From the NCBI RefSeq assembly GCF_002899825.2, contig NZ_PPED02000003.1:390263-454262 (forward strand): a stretch of 64,000 nt of DNA, read 5' to 3'. The notes beneath the pieces were generated by a model. It saw nothing but the letters and a program-made list of their open reading frames with translations. It searched no databases and was not told the origin of the DNA. Made by a program: the position numbers and the translations under genes. The stretch comes from Chryseobacterium phosphatilyticum. Lineage in GTDB: Bacteria; Bacteroidota; Bacteroidia; Flavobacteriales; Weeksellaceae. Below are positions 25,393-35,141 of the stretch, piece after piece; the stretch's first letter is position 1; each line of letters begins with the position of its first letter.

Positions 25393-27183
25393 ATGTCAAA
25401 AGAGACAAATTCAGCAGAGGTTTTATTAAACCAAAACGTAGCACCAGAACAATTTGATTGGGATTCATTCGAATCAGGTCTTGATGCAGATGCGAGAAAA
25501 GAAAAAAGCGATTTAGAAGAAATCTACAACGGATCTCTTAACAGCCTAAACGATAATGACGTTTTAGTGGGTAGAGTAGTAAGATTAACTGACAAAGAAG
25601 CTATCGTAGACATCAACTTCAAATCTGAAGGTGTTATTTCTCTTAACGAATTCCGTTACAACCAGGGCCTAAGTGTAGGTGATGAGGTAGAAGTAATGGT
25701 TGACAAGAGAGAGGACAAAACTGGTCAATTACAATTATCTCACAGAAAAGCGAGAACGCTTAAAGCTTGGGATAAAGTAAACGAACTTCACGAAACTGGA
25801 GAAATCGTTAACGGTTTTGTTAAATCTAGAACTAAAGGGGGTATGATCGTTGACGTTCACGGAATCGAAGCATTCTTACCTGGTTCTCAAATTGACGTTA
25901 AGCCAATTAAAGATTACGATCAGTTCGTAGGAAAAACTATGGAGTTCAAAGTTGTGAAAATCAACCCTGAGTTCAAAAATGTAGTTGTATCTCACAAAGC
26001 ATTGATCGAAGCAGATATCGAAGGTCAGAAAAAAGAAATCATCGCTCAGCTTGAAAAAGGACAAGTTCTTGAAGGTACTGTTAAGAATATCACTTCTTAC
26101 GGTGTATTCATTGACTTAGGAGGTGTTGATGGATTGATCCACATTACAGACCTTTCTTGGTCTAGAGTGAACCACCCATCTGAAATCCTTGAGGACGGAC
26201 AAACTGTAAAAGTTGTAATCCTTGATTTCGATGATGAGAAAACAAGAATCCAGTTAGGTATGAAGCAATTAGAAGCTCATCCTTGGGATGCTCTTTCTGC
26301 TGACATGAAAGTAGGTGACAAAGTAAAAGGAAAAGTAGTAGTTCTTGCTGACTATGGTGCATTCGTAGAGATCGCTCCAGGTGTAGAAGGATTAATCCAC
26401 GTTTCTGAAATGTCTTGGTCTACTCACTTAAGATCTGCTGGTGACTTTGTGAAAGTAGGTGATGAAGTAGAAGCTGAAGTATTAACTTTAGATAGAGAAG
26501 ACAGAAAAATCTCTCTTGGTATCAAGCAATTGTCTAAAGATCCATGGGAAAACATCGAAGCTAAGTATCCACTAGGATCTAAGCATGTAGGAACTGTAAG
26601 AAACTTCACTAACTTTGGTGTATTCGTAGAGTTGGAAGAAGGTATCGACGGATTAATCTACATCTCTGATCTTTCTTGGACTAAGAAAATCAAGCACCCA
26701 TCTGAGTTCTGCGCAGTAGGTGATAAATTAGACGTTGTAGTTCTTGAATTAGATATTCAGGCTAGAAGATTATCTCTAGGTCACAAGCAATTGACTGAAA
26801 ACCCATGGGATAAATTCGAAACTAAATATGCTGAAGGAACTATCCACGCTGGTAAAGCTGTAGAAGTTCACGATAAAGGAGCTTCTGTTCAATTCGAAGA
26901 TGCTGAGGTTGAAGCTTTCTGCCCTTCAAGATTATTAGAGAAAGAAGATGGATCTAAAATCAAAAAAGGTGAAGATGCTCAATTCAAAGTAATCGAATTC
27001 AACAAAGAATTCAAGAGAGTAGTAGTATCTCACACAGGTATCTTCAGAGACGAAGAAAAGAAAAACGTTAAAGAATCTTCTTCTAGAAACGTATCTTCTT
27101 CTTCAAACAACGAAGAAAGATCTACTCTTGGAGACATCGATGCATTAGCAGAGTTGAAAAGAAAAATGGAAGAAGGTAAATAA
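25393..27183 (+). CDS. rpsA: 30S ribosomal protein S1
   Basis: RNA-binding protein of the small subunit that recruits and unfolds mRNA. At 596 residues it has six S1-type OB-fold repeats of about 75-85 residues. These begin around DVLVGRVVRLTDKEAIVDI (~54), GEIVNGFVKSRTKGGMIVDV (~137), GQVLEGTVKNITSYGVFIDL (~222), GDKVKGKVVVLADYGAFVEI (~307), GSKHVGTVRNFTNFGVFVEL (~394) and GTIHAGKAVEVHDKGASVQF (~481). The fifth and sixth diverge most. The tail is Ser/Glu/Lys rich. Codon use looks strongly biased (GTAGAA, GGTGT, CTTTCT), as expected for a highly expressed gene. It has its own promoter, leader and terminator. Confidence 0.98.
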   Translation: MSKETNSAEVLLNQNVAPEQFDWDSFESGLDADARKEKSDLEEIYNGSLNSLNDNDVLVGRVVRLTDKEAIVDINFKSEGVISLNEFRYNQGLSVGDEVEVMVDKREDKTGQLQLSHRKARTLKAWDKVNELHETGEIVNGFVKSRTKGGMIVDVHGIEAFLPGSQIDVKPIKDYDQFVGKTMEFKVVKINPEFKNVVVSHKALIEADIEGQKKEIIAQLEKGQVLEGTVKNITSYGVFIDLGGVDGLIHITDLSWSRVNHPSEILEDGQTVKVVILDFDDEKTRIQLGMKQLEAHPWDALSADMKVGDKVKGKVVVLADYGAFVEIAPGVEGLIHVSEMSWSTHLRSAGDFVKVGDEVEAEVLTLDREDRKISLGIKQLSKDPWENIEAKYPLGSKHVGTVRNFTNFGVFVELEEGIDGLIYISDLSWTKKIKHPSEFCAVGDKLDVVVLELDIQARRLSLGHKQLTENPWDKFETKYAEGTIHAGKAVEVHDKGASVQFEDAEVEAFCPSRLLEKEDGSKIKKGEDAQFKVIEFNKEFKRVVVSHTGIFRDEEKKNVKESSSRNVSSSSNNEERSTLGDIDALAELKRKMEEGK

Positions 27184-27207
27184 TCCTTGAACCATTGATA
27201 CATAAGG

Positions 27208-27234
27208 AGCCGCTCATTTGAGCGGCTTTTTTTG
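27208..27234 (+). terminator. rpsA terminator
   Basis: AGCCGCTCA, TT, TGAGCGGCT and seven T; a GC-rich perfect stem 24 bases after the stop codon. Confidence 0.95.
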
Positions 27235-27343
27235 TTTTATTATTATTGTTTTTGAGTTAATGAAAGGTTAATGGTTTAAAATATTTATTTTTCATTTGTT
27301 TTTAATGTTATTTTTAAACAAATCTAAATTTAAAATAATAACC

Positions 27344-28774
27344 ATGAAAAAAGCATTTCTACTTTCCCTTTTTCTATTGATTACTTCCTGGAATTCAATA
27401 AAAGCCCAGACGGACTATATTATTTGTCTTGATAATGGGGCAACCATCAGCAACACGCGTTTTAATGAAATAAAACTTACAGCCGCTAAACTTATAGAGC
27501 GTATTATGTCCTGTAATTCTAAAAACAGATATGCTGTTGTTCACTATGGAGCAGGCCTGAATAATGGCCCAAGTCTTGGGCTTATTCCCAGAATATACAT
27601 AGAGAGTGATTTTACCACTTCTACTTATCCCGATCCTTATCTTACGAGAAGAATGAATTACGGTCAGCATTTTCATGAGGCACTGGGATTGATAGGGAAT
27701 GCATTGGATGGAGTCTCCAGTACGGAAATCATAAGCCCTCAGACTTCTTTACATAGAAATGGAGCATCTAAATTTGTAGTGGTGGTACTTACAGACGGAT
27801 CCAGAAACAATGGAGATTTATCAACCGGATCATATTTGGTCAATTATTCTGATACCCAGCTGAATAGTCCGGGAGCTTTTAAAAATGTAACCGATTTTAA
27901 AGTAGCCAGAAATGCTAAATTTGCTATGATACATATGAGCCCCAATGCTCAATCTACAGCTGCAGGAGCTTCCATTGCCAGTGCAGGTGGATCCTATAAC
28001 GGTACCGTAGAAAGCAATACTGCAGATCCTGATTATGGTATATTACCAAGATTGTATTATCCAAGAACTTATTCTTTTATATTCGATTCGGTTTCTGAAA
28101 TGCCTAAATTTGATGAGCTGGTTAATAACATATGCAGTGGCCCTATGCCTTATGAGGGAAGTCTCAGGTTTTTCTATGAATTTAATGCTTGTGCGAAACC
28201 TACTGACTTTAATATCACCGGTCAATTCTCTCTGCCTGCAGGATCAGTGGTGGTCAATAATAAATTGGTTCTCCGAAATGTCAGTACAGGGGTAGATTAT
28301 GGAATTTCTACGACTCCAACTGTTACCGGAAATCAGGTTATTTATCATTTTTATCCTTCAGATATTAATATTCCTCCCGGATCTACATCGAAGTACAGAT
28401 TCATAATGACATTGCAGCATACTATACCAGGTGGCGGAACAGCAGAAGTTATGAGTTGGAATAATTATCCTTTTTTTCCTTATGATCTGGATTTATCGGG
28501 TCTCTGTACAAGAGCTATGTCCGGTTCTACAGGAGTGTCAAATCTTAAGATTAGTCCAAATCCTACTGACGGGGCATTTAAAGTAATAATACATAAGGAA
28601 ATTGAATCAGGAAAATTGGACGTGATGGATCTGAATAGCAACATACTATTTACGAAAACAGTTAAAGGAAAGGTTTTTGATGCAGATATAAAAAATCAAA
28701 AGCAAGGGGTGTATATTGTAAAGATAACATCAGATAAAAATGAAATTTTTACGGAGAAAATTATTAAAAAATAA
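27344..28774 (+). CDS. vWA-like domain protein, T9SS type A cargo
   Basis: Secreted protein of 476 residues. I start at MKKAFLLSLFLLITSW (signal peptide, cleavage near KAQ) because the upstream in-frame codons do not look like a signal sequence. Residues ~25-260 look like a von Willebrand A fold, with hydrophobic strand-plus-Asp DYIICLDNGAT and a second strand VVVVLTDGSRNNGD. The MIDAS-type motif is degenerate (DNGAT in place of DxSxS). A region with Cys pairs (NICSGP, FNACAKP) and Ig-like strands follows, then a type A sorting domain (LKISPNPTDGAFKV ... KQGVYIVKI). Ligand and role are unknown. It has its own terminator. Confidence 0.8.
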   Translation: MKKAFLLSLFLLITSWNSIKAQTDYIICLDNGATISNTRFNEIKLTAAKLIERIMSCNSKNRYAVVHYGAGLNNGPSLGLIPRIYIESDFTTSTYPDPYLTRRMNYGQHFHEALGLIGNALDGVSSTEIISPQTSLHRNGASKFVVVVLTDGSRNNGDLSTGSYLVNYSDTQLNSPGAFKNVTDFKVARNAKFAMIHMSPNAQSTAAGASIASAGGSYNGTVESNTADPDYGILPRLYYPRTYSFIFDSVSEMPKFDELVNNICSGPMPYEGSLRFFYEFNACAKPTDFNITGQFSLPAGSVVVNNKLVLRNVSTGVDYGISTTPTVTGNQVIYHFYPSDINIPPGSTSKYRFIMTLQHTIPGGGTAEVMSWNNYPFFPYDLDLSGLCTRAMSGSTGVSNLKISPNPTDGAFKVIIHKEIESGKLDVMDLNSNILFTKTVKGKVFDADIKNQKQGVYIVKITSDKNEIFTEKIIKK

Positions 28775-28785
28775 GTAAAAATTAG

Positions 28786-28812
28786 AAACTGTTCGAAAGG
28801 ACAGTTTTTTTT
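28786..28812 (+). terminator. Terminator after the vWA-like gene
   Basis: AAACTGT/ACAGTTT stem closed by a GAAA-containing loop, followed by a run of T, 12 bases after the stop. Confidence 0.82.
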
Positions 28813-29033
28813 ATAAATTGTTTTTCCTGCAAAAAAATAATCAGGAATAAGATGGTTTACTGTTATAATAAGCTATCTGAAGGTTAAAACTAAGAGTGCA
28901 TTCACCGGATTGAGAAATAAAAATGTGCATTTTAGTTTTTTTTAGATTAATATTTTTATGTTTTTGAGTTTGTGTTAATAATATCAACTTTTATTTGTGA
29001 ATTATTTGTAGATTAGCAACTTTAATAATGGAT

Positions 29034-31667
29034 ATGAAAAATAAAACTCTACCCCTTTTGTTTGCTGTATTTTCGGCAATTCCTGCTTTTTTGTTTGGAC
29101 AAGACAATGAAAGATTGATTAAAGATTATATTTCTCAAAATAAAATAAGAGAATATAAAAAGTCAGATCTTAATAACTTTATTGTTGATAATGTAGATCC
29201 TTCAAAATCATTGAACGGAAATGTTGTGAAATTTCTACAGACCTATAACGGATTACCAATCTATAGTTCTGTAGGTACTGTACTTATTAAAGATAATAAG
29301 ATTGTATACTATACAGATAATTTTGTAAAAGATTATGTTTCATCTACACCGGGAACAGCTACAATCAGTAAAAGCGCTGCTCTTCAAAAAGTAGCTGAAG
29401 AATTGAATAATTCTGATATTGCTAATTTTACTATTCTGGAACATCTTGAAAAAGCTAAGGGAAAGGCCACGGCGAACCAAAGGTTGGTCTATGCAAATGA
29501 TCAGAATGGCAACTTACGTCTGGCTTATGAATATACATTAATGGAACCTAAGTCTCCTAACTATTGGAGCATTCTGATAGATGCAGGAAATGGCAAAATT
29601 TTGGAGAAAAATAATCTGACATTATCCTGTAGTTTCCATCCTAACGCTTATGCTTCAGATGCCGGTCATAATCATGCGGATCATTTGGCAAATGCATTAA
29701 TCGGACCCCGTAATAATGAGACACACAATAATTTTTCATTATTCTTACCTGATAATGCCTCATATAATGTGTTTCCTTTGCCAATAGAAGCTCCAACTTT
29801 CGGATCCAGATCAATTATCAGCAATCCTTGGAATTCTACTGCTTCTCCTGAGGGGTGGCATTCTGATGGGGTAGATCATTACACGGTAACGAGAGGAAAT
29901 AATGTGTTTGCTTATGATGATGTTGCCGGAACAGCTTTAACAGCCCCTGATTATCTGCCAGGGCCTCCGGTAGATGGCGGAGCAACAAGAAATTTTGATT
30001 TTCCGTTTAGCATTAATGGAACGCCACCAAGCAACAAAAATGCTGCTGTTACGAATTTGTTTTATCTGAATAATAAAATTCATGATGTATTCTATCAGTT
30101 TGGGTTCACGGAATCGGCCAGAAATTTCCAACAAAATAACTTTGGAAAAGGAGGTGAAAATGATGATTCTGTATACGCTGAAGCACAAGATGGCGGAGGT
30201 TTGGATAACGCTAATTTTTCCTCACCACAAGATGGATACAATCCGAGAATGCAAATGTATTTATGGAGCTCAGTAAATCAAAAGTTCTTCTATAACGCAC
30301 CTACTGCTGCTATTCCAAGAACTCCTGCAGTAGGAACTGCTGATTTTGGTAGTCCGTTAAGTGCAACAGGAGTTACCGGAAATGTAGCCTTGGCATCCGT
30401 TCCTGATGGATGTACACCATTACCTGCAGGTTCACTTGCAGAGAAAATCGGATTGGTTGAAAGAGGAACATGTTCATTTGTCATTAAAACGAAAAATCTT
30501 CAGGATGCCGGTGCTATTGCCACTATTATTTATAATAATGCGGTAAATGGCAATACATTAAATAATATGACAGGAACTGATCCTACGGTTACAATTCCTA
30601 CTGTGCTCATTACAAAATCAGAGGGAGATTATATGAAAGGTTTGATTACTGCCAATACGACAGTAAATGTTACCCTGAAAAACAATCCTGCGACGAGCGT
30701 CACTCCCGATGGAAGCTTTGATAATGGTATTGTAGTCCATGAATATGGTCATGGTATATCAAACCGAATGACGGGTACAGGTGCAGGTTGTTTGAGTGCA
30801 AACGCAAGTAATGAGCAGATGGGAGAAGGATGGTCAGATTTCTTCGCGTTGATGTTAACAAATAAGGCTGGAGATAATGCTTCAGTACCTAGAGGAATGG
30901 GGACTTATGCAAGTGGGCAGGCTATCACAGGCGGAGGAATCAGACCGGCTAAATATTCTCCTGATTTTGGCATTAACAGTTATACTTATGGAAGTACCAA
31001 CGGAATGGTATATACTAACGCCAGTGGAGGACTTTCTTTGGATGTTCACTCTATAGGATTTGTTTGGGCAACCATGCTATGGGATCTTCATTGGAAATAT
31101 GTTGAGAAATATGGATATTCTGCAGATGTATTGGCAAATACAACCAATGGAAGTAGCAGAGTATTGCAGCTGGTAACTGATGCATTGAAACTACAAGGTT
31201 GCAACCCGACATTTATTGATGGAAGAAATGGAATATTAGCAGCAGAACTGGCAACTACACAAGGACAGGACAAATGTATGATTTGGAGTGTTTTTGCGAA
31301 AAGAGGGTTAGGGGTAAATGCTTCTGCAGGATCAAAAACAAATATTAATGATCAGGTACAAGACTTTACCGTGCCTACAGAATGTGCTGCATTGGCAACG
31401 AGCGAGGTTAAATCCGCTAAAGAAAAGATTTCTATCTATCCAAATCCTGCTAAGGACGAGTTTTATATTAACTTCCCAAGCAATACTCTTGGAAAAGTGA
31501 GCGTAGAATTATATGATATGTCAGGTAAATTAGTTTCTTCAGAAGATAAAATTTCACCGGATGCTAAAAAGGCTATCTCAACAAGTAGCTTAGTGAGCGG
31601 TACTTATATGGTGAAAGTAAAAGGGCTGGGCTTTGAAAGTACTTCAAAAGTGATGGTTAAAAAGTAA
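29034..31667 (+). CDS. M36-family (fungalysin) metallopeptidase with PA domain, T9SS type A cargo
   Basis: Secreted zinc endopeptidase of about 877 residues. It has a signal peptide (KTLPLLFAVFSAIPAFLFGQ) and an FTP-type propeptide (~25-200, with QTYNGLPIYSSVGTVLI). The catalytic domain carries HEYGHGISNRMTG (zinc-binding HExxH at ~570) and, further on, the third-ligand Glu in GEGWSDFFALML. A protease-associated (PA) domain (~430-545, GLVERGTCSFVIKTKNLQDAGA) is inserted just before the HExxH. A type A sorting domain ends the protein (ISIYPNPAKDEFYI ... TYMVKV ... VMVKK). ATG 29028 (MDMKNK) is an alternative start. Elastin- or keratin-type substrates are known in the family, but none can be assigned here. 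Confidence 0.93.
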   Translation: MKNKTLPLLFAVFSAIPAFLFGQDNERLIKDYISQNKIREYKKSDLNNFIVDNVDPSKSLNGNVVKFLQTYNGLPIYSSVGTVLIKDNKIVYYTDNFVKDYVSSTPGTATISKSAALQKVAEELNNSDIANFTILEHLEKAKGKATANQRLVYANDQNGNLRLAYEYTLMEPKSPNYWSILIDAGNGKILEKNNLTLSCSFHPNAYASDAGHNHADHLANALIGPRNNETHNNFSLFLPDNASYNVFPLPIEAPTFGSRSIISNPWNSTASPEGWHSDGVDHYTVTRGNNVFAYDDVAGTALTAPDYLPGPPVDGGATRNFDFPFSINGTPPSNKNAAVTNLFYLNNKIHDVFYQFGFTESARNFQQNNFGKGGENDDSVYAEAQDGGGLDNANFSSPQDGYNPRMQMYLWSSVNQKFFYNAPTAAIPRTPAVGTADFGSPLSATGVTGNVALASVPDGCTPLPAGSLAEKIGLVERGTCSFVIKTKNLQDAGAIATIIYNNAVNGNTLNNMTGTDPTVTIPTVLITKSEGDYMKGLITANTTVNVTLKNNPATSVTPDGSFDNGIVVHEYGHGISNRMTGTGAGCLSANASNEQMGEGWSDFFALMLTNKAGDNASVPRGMGTYASGQAITGGGIRPAKYSPDFGINSYTYGSTNGMVYTNASGGLSLDVHSIGFVWATMLWDLHWKYVEKYGYSADVLANTTNGSSRVLQLVTDALKLQGCNPTFIDGRNGILAAELATTQGQDKCMIWSVFAKRGLGVNASAGSKTNINDQVQDFTVPTECAALATSEVKSAKEKISIYPNPAKDEFYINFPSNTLGKVSVELYDMSGKLVSSEDKISPDAKKAISTSSLVSGTYMVKVKGLGFESTSKVMVKK

Positions 31668-31687
31668 TAAATAGATAATACACCTTA

Positions 31688-31722
31688 AAAATCGCCACAA
31701 GCAAAGCTTGTGGCGATTTTAT
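31688..31722 (+). terminator. Terminator after the M36 peptidase gene
   Basis: AAAATCGCCACAAGC, AAA, GCTTGTGGCGATTTT; a perfect 15-base stem. Confidence 0.92.
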
Positions 31723-31763
31723 TTATCATAATAACCATACAAATCACTTTAATTTATAAGTTG

Positions 31764-31771
31764 TAACTTTG
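31764..31771 (+). promoter_or_regulatory. -7 promoter element for the DMT transporter gene
   Basis: TAACTTTG fits TAnnTTTG and lies 18 bases before ATG 31790. It overlaps a possible upstream TTG start at 31769 and so argues for the ATG. No clear -33 TTG. Confidence 0.55.
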
Positions 31772-31789
31772 CAGGCTGTAAAAAAAATT

Positions 31790-32776
31790 ATGAAGAAGCA
31801 GAATATACTAAAAGGCGTTTTATTTGTTGGGATTGGAGCTAGTATATACGGTATGTTGGCCACTTTTGTGAAAATGGCTTACCATGACGGTTTTACAACT
31901 TCGGAAGTTACTACATCCCAGTTTGTGCTTGGTTTGGCAGGGCTATTGATCCTGAATTTTATCCAAACTATTACCGCAAAACAGAAATTATCATTACCAA
32001 GTTCCAGGGAAGTCAGAATGTTGATGCTCGCAGGAACTTCATTAGGGGGAACAAGTTTATTTTATTATATCGCTGTGCAGTACATCAATGTGTCCATTGC
32101 TATTGTCCTGTTGATGCAATCGGTATGGTTCAGTGTGGTTGTGGAAAGTATTCTGGCCAGAAAGCTTCCTAATGCAAGAAAGGTAATCTCTGTAGTGATT
32201 GTATTGCTCGGTACAGTGTTAGCAACGAACCTTATTAATATGGAAATAGAATTAGACTGGCATGGAGTCTTCTGGGGGTTGATGGCCGCAGCTTCTTATA
32301 CGCTGACCATGTTTACTTCAAACACTCTGGCTACTCATCTTCCTGTTTTCAGAAAGAGTATTATTATGCTTGCCGGAGGATCTGTGGTAGTTTTTGCATT
32401 TTTATTCTTTGCTCAGATTGGGCCGATGTATTTTGATGGATTGAAGTCGCTTTACTTAAACTTTACAGAAAATACAGAACACATCCATCCTTTCAATTAT
32501 TCGATATTTTGGACGTACGGAGCGATCTTAGCTTTGTTTGGAACGATTATTCCACCGATTCTGTTCAATATAGGTTTTCCGAATGCAGGATTAGGATTGG
32601 GAAGTATTGTTTCTTCTCTGGAGCTTCCGGTTTCTGTAACCATGGCTTTTGTTTTATTAGGTGAAAAAGTATTTTTAATACAATGGGTGGGAATTGTTCT
32701 GATTCTTTTTGCAATTGTCTTAATGAACTTACCATCCAGGAAAGAAAAAGAAGTCCCAATAGCGGAGCTATCTTAG
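31790..32776 (+). CDS. EamA/DMT-superfamily transporter
   Basis: Ten-TM inner-membrane transporter of 328 residues made of two EamA repeats of five helices (~7-150 and ~160-310), with typical segments GASIYGMLATFVKMAYHDGF, TSLFYYIAVQYINVSIAIVLLMQSVWF and SSLELPVSVTMAFVLLGEKVFLIQWVGIVLI. Drug/metabolite exporters of this kind move amino acids or other small metabolites, but the substrate cannot be told from sequence. A hydrophilic insert (~220-235, LYLNFTENTEHIHP) lies in the second repeat. It is monocistronic between a promoter and a weak terminator. Confidence 0.9.
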   Translation: MKKQNILKGVLFVGIGASIYGMLATFVKMAYHDGFTTSEVTTSQFVLGLAGLLILNFIQTITAKQKLSLPSSREVRMLMLAGTSLGGTSLFYYIAVQYINVSIAIVLLMQSVWFSVVVESILARKLPNARKVISVVIVLLGTVLATNLINMEIELDWHGVFWGLMAAASYTLTMFTSNTLATHLPVFRKSIIMLAGGSVVVFAFLFFAQIGPMYFDGLKSLYLNFTENTEHIHPFNYSIFWTYGAILALFGTIIPPILFNIGFPNAGLGLGSIVSSLELPVSVTMAFVLLGEKVFLIQWVGIVLILFAIVLMNLPSRKEKEVPIAELS

Positions 32777-32811
32777 TAAAAAATAATATTTAAATTAAAA
32801 ATAACAGTTGA

Positions 32812-32838
32812 AAACCGTCCCTTTTGGAGCGGTTTTTT
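32812..32838 (+). terminator. Terminator after the DMT gene
   Basis: AAAACCG-TCC / GGA-GCGGTTTTTTT stem with one bulge and a T run. Confidence 0.75.
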
Positions 32839-32859
32839 TAATTTTAATCATTAAAATAA

Positions 32860-33861
32860 ATGTTCATGAAATATTTCAGAAATGCAGTGGCGGGCGTGAT
32901 GTTTGTTATAGGGGGCAGCTTTATATCTGCACAGGTAAAACCCTTGGATGCCGTACTTTCAGATTATAAATATCCTTATGAGGTTCATTATATCCATTTA
33001 AAATCTCAGGACAATGATCTGAAAATGGCCTATATGGACGTAAGGCCTCAAAAAAGCAATGGCAAGACAATTTTGCTACTCCACGGGAAGAATTTTAATG
33101 GTGCTTATTGGGAAAGAACCGCAAAGGATTTATCGGCTAAAGGTTTCAGAGTTGTCATTCCTGATCAGATCGGATTTGGAAAATCTTCAAAACCGCATAG
33201 TTATCAGTTTTCTTTTTCTCAATTAGCAGAAAATACAAAGGCTATTCTGGATGAACTGAAAATTGATAAAACTATTGTACTGGGTCATTCTATGGGAGGA
33301 ATGGTGGCAACACGTTTTACATTGTTGTATCCGGAGAAGGTACAAAAACTGATTCTGGAGAATCCGATTGGTTTGGAAGACTACAAAACTTTTGCATCCT
33401 ATCAGACTATTGATCAGGCGTATCAATCAGAGCTTAAAAATACAGCGGAAACCTATAAAAATTATCAACTGAAATTTTATTATGACAATAAATGGAAAGA
33501 TGAATATCAACCCTGGCTGGACCTTATTGCCGGATGGACCCTTCACAAAGATTACCCTCAGGTTGCATGGAATGCCGCTTTGACCTCTGATATGATTTAT
33601 AATCAACCGGTATGTTATGAATTTAAAAATATAAAAGTACCTACTTTACTTATTATTGGAACCAGAGACAGAACAGCAATAGGTAAAGATAGAGCACCTA
33701 AAGAACTTCAATCCATGATGGGACAGTATCAGGAATTGGGAAAGAAAACCCAACAACAAATAACAGGTTCTCAATTGGTAGAAATTGACAATGTAGGACA
33801 TTTACCACATATTGAAGTTTACCCTCAGTTTTTCGAAGCTTTATATAATTTTATACAGTAG
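32860..33861 (+). CDS. Exported alpha/beta-fold hydrolase
   Basis: Hydrolase of 333 residues with an N-terminal signal peptide (VAGVMFVIGGSFISAQ), so probably periplasmic. The fold is shown by ILLLHGKNFNGAYWE (oxyanion-hole HGK), DQIGFGKSSKP, the nucleophile elbow VLGHSMGGMVA (Ser ~148) and the late GHLPHIEVYPQFFEAL carrying the catalytic His. The acid is likely the Asp of GTRDRTAIG. The overall type is that of epoxide hydrolase/haloalkane dehalogenase-like esterases. The natural substrate is unknown. ATG 32866 is an equally good start. Confidence 0.87.
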   Translation: MFMKYFRNAVAGVMFVIGGSFISAQVKPLDAVLSDYKYPYEVHYIHLKSQDNDLKMAYMDVRPQKSNGKTILLLHGKNFNGAYWERTAKDLSAKGFRVVIPDQIGFGKSSKPHSYQFSFSQLAENTKAILDELKIDKTIVLGHSMGGMVATRFTLLYPEKVQKLILENPIGLEDYKTFASYQTIDQAYQSELKNTAETYKNYQLKFYYDNKWKDEYQPWLDLIAGWTLHKDYPQVAWNAALTSDMIYNQPVCYEFKNIKVPTLLIIGTRDRTAIGKDRAPKELQSMMGQYQELGKKTQQQITGSQLVEIDNVGHLPHIEVYPQFFEALYNFIQ

Positions 33862-33882
33862 GTTATCTGTTTACTGATTTAT

Positions 33883-33914
33883 AAAAAGACTATTTCTCAG
33901 GAAGTAGTCTTTTT
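33883..33914. terminator. Bidirectional terminator between hydrolase and MFS genes
   Basis: AAAAAGACTA ... TAGTCTTTTT, an A/T-flanked stem between convergent genes. Confidence 0.82.
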
Positions 33915-33925
33915 ATATCATTTTT

Positions 33926-35065
33926 TTAATCCTTCCTTTTTAATAATAAAGTGGTGAGCACTCCTATGCCGGAAAAAAGTGTGCAGGCTATTCCAAGATG
34001 TTGAATAAGCCCAATGCTTATTAATCCAGATCCAATCATTACGTAATAGATCAATCCTAGCAATGCTCCGGTACTTCCTGTCTCATCTTTATATTGTATT
34101 AATGCCGTACTTAGAATATTAGGAATAGCCATACTGAATGCCATGACAATAAAAAAGTAAGGAATAACAAAATAGACTCCCTTTCCTGTTAAAATCCACA
34201 CGAAAACAGAAGCTATACATGCCCCCAGTGTACTCATCCTTACTAAAGTTGAAGGAAGAATATTTTTTAATAACAGATATCTGTTGAGTTTTGCCCCGGC
34301 AAAAGTCCCTGTCGCCAATATAATGCTACTATATCCAAAAGCGTAAGACGAATATTCTTGTTCTTTAAAAATAAATGGAGCGAGCGAATAATAAGAAAAC
34401 AGCAGTACATTAAAACTCATGATCAGTAAACAACATCTGATAATTTCATAATCTTTGAGCATTCGTTTCAACAACCTGATCAAAGTTGTACTATTTATTT
34501 CTTTTTGAGTATAAAAAGGATCTGATATTTTTTTTTCAGACAGTATATAAAATAGGATGGCCAACAGGCATAATGTGATGAAAACACCTTGATATCCTAC
34601 AGAGTTGGCCAGAAGAGAACCTGTAAGCATACCGATAATTGGACTGATGGATAAGCCTATCCCGATCCAGGAAAATACTTTGCTGATATTGTCTTTGTCA
34701 TAAGTATCCCGTAAAATAGTTTGAGTAACAATGGAGCCTACAGCAATTCCGAACGCAGAAATAATTCTGGCACTAAGCAGTATTGCAAAATTGGGGGCCC
34801 AAACAGCTGCAATTGTTCCTATTCCATAGGTAATCAATCCATATTGTAACGATTTTTTTCTTCCTATTCTGTCACATTGTATTCCCCAAAAAGCCACTCC
34901 CAAAGCAAATGCAATAAAATATAAGCTTATGGTCAGTGTTACGGATTCTTCTTTCAATCCGAAATGCTTCTGTATCATCGGCAGAACAGGGCTGTAAATG
35001 GTTTCTACAAACTGTGGAAGCATTACCAGCAAGGTCAATAACCAGAGTGGGTTTGTCTTTTTCAT
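33926..35065 (-). CDS. MFS transporter, Bcr/CflA-like drug efflux family
   Basis: Twelve-TM major facilitator of 379 residues. Motif A lies between TM2 and TM3 (GIQCDRIGRKKSL), and TM4-TM5 contain RIISAFGIAVGSIVTQTILRD, typical of the Bcr/CflA drug:H+ antiporters. The N-terminus LPQFVETIYSPVLPMIQKHFG also fits. The substrate is unknown. It is divergent from an AraC-type regulator with only 76 bases between the start codons, the usual layout of an efflux gene with its own regulator. Confidence 0.9.
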   Translation of the reverse strand: MKKTNPLWLLTLLVMLPQFVETIYSPVLPMIQKHFGLKEESVTLTISLYFIAFALGVAFWGIQCDRIGRKKSLQYGLITYGIGTIAAVWAPNFAILLSARIISAFGIAVGSIVTQTILRDTYDKDNISKVFSWIGIGLSISPIIGMLTGSLLANSVGYQGVFITLCLLAILFYILSEKKISDPFYTQKEINSTTLIRLLKRMLKDYEIIRCCLLIMSFNVLLFSYYSLAPFIFKEQEYSSYAFGYSSIILATGTFAGAKLNRYLLLKNILPSTLVRMSTLGACIASVFVWILTGKGVYFVIPYFFIVMAFSMAIPNILSTALIQYKDETGSTGALLGLIYYVMIGSGLISIGLIQHLGIACTLFSGIGVLTTLLLKRKD

Positions 35066-35141
35066 TTTTTTTCTGCAAAGTTTCTAAAAATTGAACGTAT
35101 ATTTATAATGGTATAAAAACAAAAAATATTAAAAATAGGAC

